Assembly (NCBI GenBank): GCA_964030475.1
Contig: CAXIPT010000002.1
Location: forward strand, 6,590,311 to 6,654,310
DNA: 64,000 bases
From: Tethya wilhelma
Lineage: Eukaryota > Porifera > Demospongiae > Tethyida > Tethyidae
Direction: 5' to 3'
In this document: in pieces, positions 44,831 to 57,945 of the stretch
Numbering within the stretch: the stretch's first letter is position 1
Layout of the letters: each line of letters opens with the position of its first letter
Program-made: the position numbers and the translations under genes
Notes under the pieces: model-generated
Seen by the model: only the letters and a program-made list of their open reading frames with translations
Database searches by the model: none
What the model was told of the DNA's origin: nothing

Positions 44831-45821
44831 CAAGTAGTAAAAATTTCAAAAAAATAAGTAGTGTAGGAATGGGCAGTGCGGTAAAAAGTATTGGAACAAG
44901 GTGATGTCTCAATTTCGGCACATGACTACTTCATTTTAATCTTGATCCGGCCGGATCCTCAGTGTCGTAAATGCAATGAACTGTACAATAGTACCACAGC
45001 TTATTATTGCATTCAATTCAGTTCAATTTCAGTTCCTACTAATCAGTTGGCTAAGTAGTGGACTATATAGACTGCTGGCCAGGCAAAAGTTGGGTATAAA
45101 AAATGAAGTAGTCATGTGCCGAAATTGAGACATCACCTTGTTCCAATACTTTTTACCGCACTGCCCATTCCTACACTACTTATTTTTTTGAAATTTTTAC
45201 TACTTGTTCATTCACTTTTTTCAACACTACAGTGTGGAGACTATTAGAGACTGGTTAGTCCCTACAAAAAGCTTGAGTAGCAGCTACATGCACTGCATTA
45301 TGCTGGAGAGGCTAATGCGCATGCGCATATAATAATGCCACGTGGATAGCTAATTATGACCTTTGAACTCTCAAAGCTGGCTGCAAGTTGTAGTACATGA
45401 ATTTATACACTAAGTTTCAAAGCTTTCTAGTTTTTGTTTAGGCATGTTTATGATCAAAACGAGTATCAAGGAATGTAGTACTCATGAAAAGAACTTACTT
45501 TGTGCTGTCAAAGTTGGCTCAACACATTCTGGTTCTCTGGAAATCCTTTTCAAGTAAGTCAGTTAGGAAGTAAGTACGTACGTAAGTACGTTAGAGAACA
45601 AAAATGGCACTATGGTGGCTTCCCAGTGGCGCTCTCTATGAGTGCTAAGGAAAGTTTTTGTGAGTTTTGGGCCTTGCATGCAGTTGGTAATCTGTCAGTG
45701 AGAGCCTCTCAGCAACTTTGAAGGTTATTTTCTGCTTAACTAGATTTTAATAGTGACCAACATTTTGTATTGTGTCTATGGGACAGTGGGCCCACCTACT
45801 ACCCTACTACCGTACGTATGA
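44831..45821 (+). mobile_element. 1-kb TA-transposon, complete copy 2
   Basis: TA-flanked (44829-44830, 45822-45823), with parts A and B and the same junction as at 17487-18481. GCGCATGCGC is at 45317-45326 and CCACGTGG at 45338-45345. TGACCTTTGAACTC is kept, while the YY1-like site has changed to AAGCTGGC. Confidence 0.85.
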
Positions 45822-45824
45822 TAG

Positions 45825-46640
45825 TATTCAGTTGATAATTCAGTAACATTGACACAGCGAAATTCTGAGCTTGATCGATGTGTCATACTGCCCTATTTAT
45901 TGTTGGATATGTTACTAATTTTATCACACATGTATGTAAGTAATGTCGTATTACTATAGAACTGAATGACCAGCATGATGAGTATCATGTGAGTGTGTGT
46001 ATTAAGTGATCCGTCATATATTCTTCTGAGATTGTGTTAGCAGTTCTCCTGAAACTCACATCTGACTACATGTGTATATTAAAAGATGTGTCGATTGCAT
46101 GCAGCTGGTAGTAAAATTGCATTGTAATTAAACAACTACGACAAACCTATTTTATCTTGTTTCTACACTATCAATTGTCTCAGCTAACTCTGTGGAAAAC
46201 GCTATATACCTGTCCCTTGTCGACTGTATACCAGCAGAAAGAAATGTAACTGCATGACACTAGTGAGTGTGGAAGTTCTGTCAATGATATAGTCTGATGT
46301 GATCCAGTCTCCCTCAATGTGTCTATTGCACTGTTGCACTATAGCTGTATAACCTTCAGTGATTCAGAAGAATTGATTCAGAACAGCACAGTGGTTGAAC
46401 CATGCTATATCATAATGCAGCTATAGGCATGTTTTAATTTTGTGTATGTTTACAGATCATTTACCTATAAACACTACAAAAGCAACAACTTGATGTGTCA
46501 TTTTGAAGATTACTGTCCATGCAGGTAGATTCTGAAGTAATTATACCACATGTACACTGGTCTAATGTGTCACAAGCTGTGAAAAAGGGTATGTCCATAT
46601 ACATATCCTGTCTACTCTTACAGCATTGCTTGTGTTGAGT
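45825..46640. other. No gene seen
   Basis: Short frames only. A Cys-rich minus-strand frame of 61 codons at 46461-46646 has no recognised match or splice sites. Confidence 0.35.
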
Positions 46641-46680
46641 GCTCATCAGACTACAAGTATTAATAACTGGTTGAAGTCAC

Positions 46681-47460
46681 TTGTTGTGGCATTTTTTCCT
46701 CTCATTGTCTTCTATTTTTAGTGGTTATACATTTAGGATAACTGCTGGTTATGTGCTCATATGCCAACTTCTATCAGTGCCTTCCATGACAATAATTTTT
46801 AGTAGAGAATTGGTCGACTTGTGTATATGGTGGAACAATACTTGCATTTCTTGCAGTGCATGTGGAACCTTGATATTTTTTGAGGATTGTATCCTCCATT
46901 TTCCTTAGATCCTAACCTAAAAGCACTCCAGACTCTCATGCTAGACTATATATGTGGTAACTGTTTCCCATTGATACTATAGTTTTCTTAACTTATGTCT
47001 TTGTAGAACTACACAGATGATACCTCTGTATTGTTCAGTTGTGGAGTCCTAGCTTTTACAAATGTATATTTTGGTTTCGTAAGAACTGGGATATCAAAGG
47101 TTCACTAGTGGGAGTGTGAAGATATACTCAATATTTCATTCCTTGTACTCATGCGTAATGTACTTCATGATGTTAATGGATATCGAATACAGATTTGAAG
47201 TGCTTTGTCAAATTTGGACTCTATCACCTTCTCTATGCTGTTGTTGCCCGGGCACCTTGTTCATGATCTTTGTGTTCAATCTAGTCCCTTTAATTCTTCT
47301 CTGTCTCCACCCCTTGTCACTGTTTTCACAAGGTTTCGAACTACTGTCACATTAATCTTTCAAATTGATGTTTGACACCACACATTTTTCAAGGCCATTT
47401 TTCATGGCTGTTACAAGCTACAGCCTCGAGATTGTAGGTATTTTGCTGCTCTTTATGTCT
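46681..47460 (+). pseudogene. Decayed multi-pass tail of a POMP-like receptor
   Basis: Plus-strand frames broken by stops contain hydrophobic blocks resembling the membrane region of a second sponge POMP-like subtype. These are FRITAGYVLICQLLSVPSM, then LKALQTLMLDYI with CFPLIL, and then FVFNLVPLILLCLHPL. Order and spacing suit a seven-pass tail, but every block is in a different frame. No extracellular part was found. The comparison is from memory, so it is tentative. Confidence 0.35.
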
Positions 47461-47469
47461 TTGTATGAG

Positions 47470-48160
47470 ATCTAAACATCTTAGTTGCTGTAATGTATGT
47501 TGATGTTGGATATTAACTTTTTGCTAGTGCTACATTTCACGTGTACACTTATCAATCAGGCCATACAAGACAGAAAACCACAACATTTCGGTCACTGTTT
47601 CTTCCTACCTCAAACTTGGATATATGCTCGGATTGCCTAGTTTCAATTTTGTTGATGTGAAACAGTGTATACATAATGGTTTTATTGTATATTGTGTTAG
47701 CCGAGTCTATTGATCCTTTTCTTACCTCTGTATGCATGGTGTTGGACTATTTGTTCATTCCATAATGCCAAAGATTCCGCTACAAAAAATCCACTCTCTG
47801 GTTCAACTTAACTACATGCGTTTATTGAACTTAGAGCTTTCAAAATAAATACGAATAGTACCATTTGTTTATAGGATATTGGAATGTCATTGAGACATCA
47901 CAATAAGAAAATGTAAATGACAATAATTAGTTTATGGAAGAAAAATACATGTATTATTTTTAAATCCAATTTTGCATATTCTGGGTGTTACTAATGTCTA
48001 TATTTAACTTGACAATAATTATAGAAACATCGCTATGCAGATCCACGCATGTATACACTTATAAGAATTAATCCCATATAAATTTGTATAAAAAAATACT
48101 CAAAGTATAATACTATAACTATATATATATTAATATAATATAATTTATGTTCAATTATTC
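47470..48160. other. No gene seen
   Basis: AT-rich 3' flank of receptor 2. No repeats or RNA genes recognised. Confidence 0.35.
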
Positions 48161-48162
48161 AA

Positions 48163-51100
48163 TTACCATTTTTCTTGTGGTAGTAGAGGGGTCCGTTCAT
48201 CCTCTGATTCATAGTCATCTTCCTGTAGACTCATTCCAGTAACTGCTGCTAGTTCACATAAAGCAAGAGTATGTGATTCATTTCCGTACAGTGGTTTCAT
48301 TGCCTCAGACTTAGACGACTCACTAGTAGTTGGTTCAATAATTTCAGTGTGTACTTTAGCCAATCCACTGTCTTCATCATCATCTGATAGTAGAGCTTGT
48401 CTTCCATTACTTGTTTTGTATTTCAGTAAAACTGTAGTTGTATCTTGGTGCTCTGGTAAAGCATTGAATTCAGTCACACTTACTGAATCTTCATCTGCTG
48501 CTACGTTTACTGTGTTGACTGGTTGTTGATTTTGGTCATTTTGTTGCATGTGAAGAATTGATTTTATCTGCTGTATCTTGTCCTTTAAGACAAACTGGTA
48601 TGTGTGGTATCCCAAGATGACTAGAAATGTAGTAAAGGCTACACCGGTTGAAATGTAAGCAACTGTATTCTGATGGTCTCTGTACTCAGAGTCTAAGGTG
48701 AAGAATGTGGCAGTGGTCAAGAGGGTAAGGTTTAGGAGAGATACCCTGTCTAGTACTTGAATGAATAGTTTCTCGTGTATCTTTTGTCTTCTTTCAACTT
48801 CTTGTTGCACAAAAATGAGTAGAGTTATTACTGTGCTAATGCTGAGAAGATTGATATTTGGGTCTCCAAGCACGTTTAAAGCTGAGACAAGATACAGAAC
48901 AACTCGAACTAACAATAGCAGTCCAAACCAATAACGATGTTCTTTGTTGTAGGAACGATGATAAGCATCCATGAAAGTACCAACTTTAGTGTTCCCGATG
49001 ATCCATCTTAAAGGCCCTCTGTTAGGACAATGGATTAGCCACTGCCAAGAAACGACTATAGTAGTGAATACTGCTCCAAGAATAACAATGATAAGAGCTG
49101 TGATGAAGAGAGGGATGTGTTTTCCACTGAGGTATGGAATGTTAGCATCAAAGAGCCATACCACTTCACTTGAGCCATCAGAGTACTGAAGAGTTGTAAA
49201 AGATAGTGAAGCAATGATTGTACGAAGAAGTTTTGTGTAAGAAAGTAGGACAAGAGTAGCCAATGTTGTTATTGCTTTCTTTCCAGTGTAGATCCTTGTG
49301 AAAGTAGTGGAATAGTCACAAATGATGATAATAGTAGCAACCAAGAAGATGACATATGTAGGAAAAGCAAATTGTAACCACGTTTTAGCATAACCATCCA
49401 TTCCATCATAAAAGCAAGTCTTAAACCCGAAGTCAAGGTTAAGCCATGCTATAAAGACAGTCAGAATCATTGAAGCATCATGTGGAAAGTATATGGCCTT
49501 ATTTACAGCAAAAATGTTGGCATATAGGATCAAACCATTGAAAGTTCCCACATCTACTGTGAAGTTAAACTTGAAAATGAAAGCAACTAGCATAACACCA
49601 ACTATAGCAAAGCCAATGAGGAGTACAAGCCATTTGTTAGAGCATGGCTTGCAATTTGAACTCCCAAGAGAGAGACTGAGATTATCCTCACAAGATCCAC
49701 ACAGTTTGCCTGAACGATTGAATGCACACATTTCATCAGCACCATTCTGAATATTTAGATTGACAGATATGTTTTCACTTGGCAGACGGCAGTAGTCAAA
49801 TGGACAGTGTTTGTGTAGTATGTAGACATCATGGTGATTTGTAGTGTTTGTGTAAGCAAACCATACATTGTCTTTTCTCTGAACTGTTTCTCTGTCAATG
49901 GAACAGTTTGATATGTATTCAGGATAGAGTTTGGTGTCACATTCACAACCTAAGTTTTTGTCTTCAAAACCAATTGGACAAGTGTCAATGTTCACAGTGA
50001 GATTTGCTCTTGATATTCCAGCTTTCATACATGGGCCATTAGCATAGAGATGAAGTAATTCTGAATTGTACAATGGTGGAGAAAAAATACTGAAAGTCAA
50101 GTCTGAACACTTGCCATCTCTTCTTGTCTTTTGAATGGAGTCTCCCTCACCAAGCTTTGCTTCTAATGACTCTATGGATGCATGTATTGTACTGTTTGCT
50201 ATTGAGTTGCTGATATGGTCAACTGCAACAAGTGACACTGTGAACTTTTTTCCCTTCTTGACATATTTTGGTGGAGGATGGTAACTGCAGTCTGGCTCAT
50301 TGTCTTTGCAGAAACAAATTCGAACTGGATGAGATGATATTGATTTAGCTGAGGTAAAATCATATTCTGTGAGATTAGTAATGTTCAGAATATATGATTT
50401 TGGAGATCTAAAAACTAATTCAGTGAAAGGACTTATTTGGCATCTGTCCAGTAGACCACCATAAAGTATATCTCCAGCTATAGTAGCTGAATTTTTGCTT
50501 ATGTATATATTAAGTGTGTTGGAATTACACTCTTTATCAATAAATCGATATAAAGGTAACTCTTGAATAAAGCATTTTGGACCACGGCCATCATGAGCAG
50601 GTTTCAAAGTTTGTTCTGTCGGCAACAAAAAATGCACCTCCATATTGGCTGGCTGTGTTATTGCATAAAGTGAAATTAATCCATGATTTATGTGAAAGTA
50701 TAGTATGGTTACTCGTGCATTCTAAATTAGCTTTCAGTAAGTAGATTTTTGAACTTTGTTTTAAACCTATTCCACCTCCTTTCTTGGCATTATTGCCAAA
50801 TATGAATGTTTTGGATTCATCAGTCAGTTTTATAACTGAACTTATCGCATGAATGCCTCCACCTGTGATTTTTGCATTGTTTTTTCTAATGTTTATATGT
50901 CTCTTGAAGTTGAGTTCACTCTGGTAAGCATAGATTCCTCCTCCGAACACTGCAGCTTTGTTATGAGATATAGTAGTGTGTCCGTACATGTATAGCTTGC
51001 TCTCTATAGCTGCTATAGCCCCACCTCGTTCAGCCATATTATATTTGAGGTTGATTGCACCCATGAATACTATTACACTTTGAAAAGCAGTTAATGTTCC

Positions 51101-52002
51101 TCCTTTCATAGTTGGACTCTTTGAATTTTTCTCAATGTTAGTATACCCCGTAAATGTCACATTGCAGGAGTAAACAAAATACGCCCCCATATTAAATGAA
51201 ATGTCTATGTTACCAGAATGAATTAATGTGCTTTCTACTGCATAAATGAATTGACCTTTGTTGTAGCTGAATTTTGAACCGTCTATAGTAATGTTGCTCT
51301 GAAGAACAATCACTATAGCCATAGCAGAATAGTCCATTGTGTTATTGTGTACCATGCTGTTTTTTATTGTAATGAGACCACCATAGCTAGCACTCAATAC
51401 TCCACCCATTTTAACCCCTCCTGTGATAGTGTTACTATTGAAAGTGCTCGTCTCTACAATAATCATACCAATGGATGCAGCACCCACTGCTGCACCCCAT
51501 GTATGTACGCCATGATGATCACTTCCATTGATAGTGTTGCTATTGAGGGTACTAGACTTTATGATGATGTTACCAACATCCAAAGCACTGAATGCTCCAC
51601 CCCATGGACCAGCTCCATTGATAATGTTGCTATTGAAAGTGCTACCCTCTATAGTGATATTGCCAACTTCTAAAGCACCCACTGCTCCACCCATTCCACA
51701 ATCTCCATTGATAGTGTTACTGTTGAGTGTACTGTTCTTAATAGTGATACTACCAATCCCCACAGCATTCACTGATCCACCCATTCCATCGCCTCCATTG
51801 ACAGTATTACCTTTGAGCATACTACCCTCAATTGTAGCAGTAGAACTATTCCTAGCCAACACTGCTCCACCCATTGAACCACCCCCTCTGATAGGGTTAC
51901 TATGGAAAGAGCTTCCCTCTGAAGTAGTAAAATTATTCACAGCCAACACTGCTTTACCATATTGCCTAGTCACTATGTTACTATTGAGTGTGCTATTGAC
52001 AA
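48163..52002 (-). pseudogene. POMP-like beta-helix receptor 2, 5' truncated
   Basis: The upstream frame (to 50591) is beta-helix repeats: IKNSTLNSNTINGDCGMGGA and many variants, then AERGGAIAAIESKLY and FGGGIYAYQSEL. Near 50598 one frameshift leads into the Cys-rich part (GLLDRC, VRICFCKD, CAFNRSGKLCGSC), about seven to nine membrane segments (first at LVLLIGFAIVGVMLVAF) and the tail DERTPLLPQEKW. The membrane region is intact and closely matches receptor 1. Upstream, the coding sequence runs directly into a 1-kb transposon at 52002, so the signal peptide and first domain are missing. The tail motif E-RTP-LL resembles lysosomal sorting signals. Likely a pseudogene. Confidence 0.7.
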
Positions 52003-53234
52003 CAAGTGGCAAAAATTTCACAAAAATAAAGAGTGTAGGAATGGGCAGTGCTCACAAAAGTAATGGAACAAGGAATGTCTCAATTTCGGCACATGACTAC
52101 TTCATTTAGTGTTCGATGCATCCAGTTATGTATCCCCAATTGATTTTTCTGTTTCGCACATTCAATCTTAGTTGAAGTAGGTATCCCTGATCATCAAGTT
52201 ATNTCAAAATTTTTACTACTTGTTCATTCACTTTTTCAACACTACAGTGAGGAGACTATCAGAGACTGGTTAGTCCCTGCAAAAAGATTGAGTATATACA
52301 TTGTCTGCTAGAGTAGCTAATGCGCATGCGCATTAAATGCCACGTGGATAATCAATGACCTTTGAACTCTACAAGAAGATTGCTAGATTGAAGTACATGA
52401 ATTTATACTCTCAGTTTCAAAGCCTTCTAGTTTTTGTTTAGGCTTATTACCCCATGCGCGCTTGCGTGCTCAGGGGTAAAGTGTTTGGTCTGGGCAGTCG
52501 AATGTCCGCAACTTTTTGGCCTGTTTGGGCGTTAGGGGCATCTTCAGGGTCTCAAAAGGGACTTGGAAGTTAGGTCTGTTAAAAAAAGTAGCCCCTACGT
52601 GTTCGGCGATGCAAAAAGACGCCTTAGAAGCTAGAAAAACGCTTGTTTTCCTTGTTTCAAGATCGCAGAATCAGCGATTTCTGTTTCTGCGCTCTTTCAT
52701 GCCACGTGGCCACTTTGGATTACGTAGTAGCCAGTAGTCCGTATACTTTCATATTGCAGTATCCGGATTTTGACTCAGTGAAACTGCATAAGACTCAGTG
52801 AGTGTGCTTGAGAGATCCTTCACTTGTAGCGCACGGGGTACGAGCTCTCTGAGCTCTTGTTTGTGATTAAAACGAGTATCAAGGAATGTATTACCTATGA
52901 AAAGAAGTTACTTTGTGCTATCAAAGTTGGCTCAACACATTCTGGTTCTCTGGAAATGCTTTTCAAGTAAGTCAGTCAGAAAGTACGTGAGTAAGTTAGA
53001 TGAACAAAAATGGCACTATTGTGGCTTCCCACTAGCTCTCTCTACGAGTGCTGAGAAAAGTTTCTGTGAGTTGTAGACCTTGCATGCAATTGGTAATCTG
53101 TCAGTGAGAACCTCTGAGCAACTGAGTTTGAAGATTTAATTTTGTTTTGCTAGATTTTTATGATCATAAACATTTTGTATTGTGTCTATGGGACATTCGG
53201 CCCATTCCTACTATACGTACTACCGTACGTATGA
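52003..53234 (+). mobile_element. 1-kb TA-transposon copy 3, with an insertion
   Basis: Left end CAAGTGGCAAAAATTTC joins receptor 2 coding sequence without the usual TA. The right end CCGTACGTATGA is followed by TA. An N lies at 52203 in part A, and part B is enlarged by about 415 bp of foreign sequence (52445-52858). GCGCATGCGC is at 52322-52331 and CCACGTGG at 52340-52347. Confidence 0.8.
52445..52858. other. GC-richer insert within transposon copy 3
   Basis: Absent from all other copies at this place. It includes CATGCGCGCTTGCG and another GCCACGTGGC at about 52702. There is no long frame beyond 73 codons. Ends and duplication are not clear, so its origin is open. Confidence 0.45.
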
Positions 53235-53701
53235 TAACCAATGCCACCATGTGAGATGAAAGAGGCTTGTAGAAGTTGATTCCCTGAATGATCTTGACTC
53301 TCAGCCTACATAGGCACACAAGCGAGCACAAAGTAACATATAGTCTAAGACCTAACCTTGTCTGTCTAGATTTTATAATGATTAACATTTTGTAGTATTG
53401 CATGCATGTATCAGACTCTATGGGACATTACTTTGACCCATTCCTACTACAGATATCTTTTACGGTTACCTACCGTATACTGCTCTACTTTTTGAGATTT
53501 CGTAAGTGAGTTTCTGGTTGGGTGAGAGTCATTTTTAAATTTTATTCTTGTTCACCGACCCAGTATGCAGAATTAAAGTTTGTCATAATTATTCAATCTG
53601 CATACTGGTTTGGTGAACAATAAGTTTATATGGGTTACACCACGAGGTGCAGGTTTCTATGTTATTTACACATGCACCGAGGGCCACCGACATGCACCGA
53701 G

Positions 53702-54066
53702 CAGGGGCGGATCCAGGATTCTGAGATTACTGGGGTTGTAAATAATGCGCGCGAAGCGCGCCGAAATTTTTAGTAGCCACGCCCACAAATTAACGTAGCC
53801 CCGCCCACAAAACGTGGCCAGCCACGCCCATTTAGTTCAAAGTACAGCGATTTCTCAGCAAGGTAAGTATCCACGTAGCCGTCCAGGCTTTGAAGCTGGC
53901 GCTATAACGCTAAATATATTTATTTCTGCCTATAAACTAAGCTTCAGCGGCAGTAGAAACAATTTATTGCATAATTTAGCTGAGCGTGAGTACAAAATTT
54001 CCAACGCAGTTGACTCGTTTTGGGGGGGTTGCAACCCCAGAAACCCCCCCCCTGGATCCGCCCCTG
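53702..54066. mobile_element. hAT-type MITE, 365 bp
   Basis: Perfect ends CAGGGGCGGATCCAGG on both strands, with the 5-bp duplication CCGAG (53697-53701, 54067-54071). GCGCGAAGCGCGC and C-runs lie inside. Non-coding. Confidence 0.88.
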
Positions 54067-54071
54067 CCGAG

Positions 54072-56908
54072 GGCCAGAGGCTGTGTAAATCACATAGAAA
54101 CCGGACCAAGTGATGTAACTGACTTGTACCATGGACCAACCAAATGAGCTGTTCATGCACGGAGTCCATGGCCTACAATTGTAGCAGTGTAATAAATATC
54201 TTCTAGGTAGAGTGAGTGTTGACAATCATACGCCCAGGGGGGAAATGCTATCTTATACTGTTAATCTGATTGGACCAAACATAGGAGGTGAATACTAAAT
54301 ATGCACCTCATGTTTGTGAACATGAGGTGAATATGAGATTTATCAACCTCATTTTGAGCAATCTGGTTGATCAATTGACTACAACCATAGTACAATATAA
54401 TTTAATAATACTCATTTTGAGTTAAACAACTTTCGCAGGTTTTGGGTTTCGGAGACTTTATGCAATGATTCAGAAAAATAGTTATATACCATGCATGCAC
54501 ATCCCTTTTTCTTGGACTTTGAATTTGCACATGTCAATTGAAAATTTTGTGCTTAGTACAGATGTCACTATACTTAAATATTTTCCAGAGTAAATTCACA
54601 CCTTGCTCCAGAGCTTCCTAATCCAAATTAAGTGGTCCACTTTAGGCCCAGATAAATTATGCTTTTTTTTCCTGCCTATTTTTCTTTTCTCTTGTGCCTG
54701 AAAGAACTCCCATTTTTCTTTCCCAAACTCTACCTATTTTGCTTCAATTATGCTAATGCGATTCTGTGAATAATGAGCTTTTTGATGAAAAGGAATTAAA
54801 TTATTAAACGTGCAAAATAGACAAAACTATACTCATTGATTGTTGTACCGAAGCATTTATAGACAGTTCAACATTGTCCTCCAGCCTATATAGTCAAAAT
54901 TAATTGCTAATAACACTCAGTACATGTACAGATGCTAGAAATGAATAATTATCTTTTATATCTATATGAGATGCTAGATTATACCTATTTTTCCAGAAAA
55001 ATGCTCATTGCTTTCAGTTACCTATTTTGCTCCAAAAAATGCCAGCAGAATTTATCTGGGCCTAGTCCACTTTCAAGAAGTGCCATTGAATGCAATATGA
55101 TTGCTGCTGCTGCCATAGATAATAACATTCTGCTTGGCAGTACATGCAGCTAGCTATAGTAAAGCAGCAATTAAACTAGAGTACTAAGCTCTCGAGTGCA
55201 AATATTTATAACTTCTTTAGAATTATGTTTTAGCCCAAAGCACTAGGGACTAATTAAGCTATACCTAAAGCTAACAATAATTATTTTGTAATATAGAGTG
55301 CTGTAGCTAGTTTAAGGTTGTTAAGGCTGTAGTGGTCTTCTGTGTGTCATATATGAGTCCGTTGAGCTGGTTGGCTGATAGGCACAACTATATATACTAA
55401 ATACACTTATAATTCTGGTTCTAACCAAGAGAACAGCAAAACGTATTCAGTGAAAATTTTAGTGCTATCCACGAAAATTAAACAGTATACAGTATAAGTA
55501 TTTATTCAGTCATCCACCTACCTCACAATTGCCAGTCGAAAGAGTCACTGCAATTGGGTATTTGAAAATGTATGGCCTCGTTGTGTAGCCTATATTGTTC
55601 CAAGGCCTTCACCTAGGCCAGTCTTGCTTTCACAATAGTAGAAACACGTATCACGTACAATTTGTCTGTTCCAATTAGTTACAGTGGAAAGTTTTGAGCA
55701 GTAACTATACTCACTGGGCTTATATACACTGATTTCCAGGCTAAAGAATATTAAATTTTGTTTTTAACTGCACATTTAGCAATACAAGATTCTCATTTTT
55801 ATATGCAGTTGACTCCAATTGTAATGTACACTATACCCTTGTCTAAAAAACAGGTTGTTCCTATAACTTCCTCTGTGTACTAATCCTGCATGCAAAAATG
55901 AGTAGATCAATTAAGCTAGAACTTACCCAACACATTCCTCATCACATAATATTATGTAATATAATATTAATACAGTATGTGTACTACACTATAGTTTCCA
56001 AATTAATTTTCTTACGTACATACCTATATTAATACTTCTTAACATTCACATTATGTTGCCTGTTTTGTAGTTCATACATGTTATATCAATAAATTTGTGT
56101 GGTTTGTATAGTTAAATTATGACGCAAATTGTACACTCTTCAAAGTTAATTACAAAATAATGCATGTGCATGTTCTTTCTATAGTACTATATTATGCATG
56201 ATCACTCAATAGGTCAATGTAAGTTTTTGATGTGTCTAAAAATGAGGAAGTTTGTAGTTGGGAAAATTCTTAGTCATGCAGTCATTGTAGGAGTGATAAT
56301 TAGCATCGTTAATGTTTAATGACCCATACTGTTACAGTACTGACCCAAATTTAGGGTCAGTACGTGCATTAGCTAACAACACAAAATGTGTACACTTCAC
56401 ATTTTTTATGTGCCCACAATCCTACAACTATATGATATGTACATGAGTGATCCTTGTAATATACAAGTCTCCTTAATTTGTCATAGACTTTGCCAAACTT
56501 GCTGTTGTTCAAGTTGTTCTTGCTGTGATCATTATGTTTTAGAATCTGTCTGTATTATAATCATTAATAATTAAAGTGCTGATCAAAATTGATGGTAAAT
56601 TTTGGCAAAGCTGTAAAAAGCATATTTAAGTAAGGCATGCATACACAGAGGAGGTATACAATATGAGCACGCCTTTGCTTAGTTAGCACCCAGGTGCACA
56701 TGTCAAATCTTCTGAGCCATATACATGCATGTGCATGTCTTGATTTTAGCATAATAATAATTATGACTACTTTACATTATTATTTTCCATTTCTCACAAG
56801 CTATTGTACCCTTGGAAGGTATGAGAGTTAGGCACATAAAATGAAGTTGTGGTGACTGAATATGTACTTTGAACTGTATAATGTTACGTAATGTTAGTAT
56901 CACGTGTG
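54072..56908. other. 2.8-kb AT-rich region without recognised genes
   Basis: No frame above 75 codons looks coding. One perfect hairpin is present (56337-56363). I see no repeat ends. Confidence 0.4.
56337..56363. other. Perfect 10-bp stem hairpin
   Basis: GTACTGACCC and its complement flank AAATTTA. It could be a short palindrome remnant; no neighbouring gene explains it. Confidence 0.5.
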
Positions 56909-56910
56909 TA

Positions 56911-57825
56911 TCATACGTACGGTAGTACGTATAGTAGGAATGGGCCGACTGTCCCATAGACACAATACAAAATGTTGGTCACTATAAAAATCTACTCAAA
57001 CAAAAAATAACCTTCAAAGTTGCTGAGAGGCTCTTACTGACAGATTACCAACTGCATGCAAGGCCTAAAACTCACAAAAACTTTCCTTAGCACTCGTAGA
57101 GAGTGCTAGTGGGAAGCCACCATAGTGCGGCCATTTTTGTTCTCTAACGTATTTACGTACGTACTTACGTACTTCCTAACTGACTTACTTGAAAAGGATT
57201 TCCAGAGAACCAGAATGTGTTGAGCCAACTTTGACAGCACAAAGTAAGCTCTTTTCATGGGTACTACATTCCTTGATACTCGTTTTGATCATAAACATGC
57301 CTAAACAAAAACTAGAAAGCTTTGAAACTTAGTGTATAAATTCACGTACTACAATGCAGCCCTCTTTGAGAGTTCAAAGGTCATCATTATTTATCCACGT
57401 GGCATTATTATATGCGCATGCGCATTAGCCTCTCCAGCAGAATGCAGTGCATGTAGCTGCCACTCAAGCTTTTTGTAGGGACTAACCAGTCTCTAATAGT
57501 CTCCACACTGTAGTGTTGAAAAAAGTGAATGAACAAGTAGTAAAAATTTCAAAAAAATAAGTAGTGTAGGAATGGGCAGTGCAGTAAAAGTATTGGAACA
57601 AGGCATGTCTCAATTTCGGCACATGACTACTTCATTTTTTATACCCAACTTTTGCCTGGCCAGCATGCAGTCCAATTTAAGTTACCTGTCTGTTATAGAG
57701 TCAACTACTTGGCCAACTGATTAATTTATAGGAACTGACACTGAATTGAATTTAATTGAATGCAATAATAAGCTGTGGTATTATACTATTGTACAGATCA
57801 TTGCATTCGTGACACTGAGGATGTT
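56911..57825 (-). mobile_element. 1-kb TA-transposon copy 4, truncated
   Basis: Minus orientation, TA at 56909-56910. Part B is complete. Part A loses its outer arm near 57825, before the N at 57922. CCACGTGG is at 57395-57402 and GCGCATGCGC at 57414-57423. Confidence 0.8.
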
Positions 57826-57945
57826 GAGACAAGCCTACTAGAAAATCCTACTAGTAGAGTAATGTGTATAATTCATGTGATTATAGATGTTCAGGGCTGT
57901 GTTTTTATTTATAGAATCACTNATATGCTTGCATCACTACAATTA

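Noticed and set aside
53164..53403. Frame with IQGINFY, similar to a phrase in receptor 1
   Set aside because: Seven residues only, with no further receptor text around it and partly inside the transposon end.
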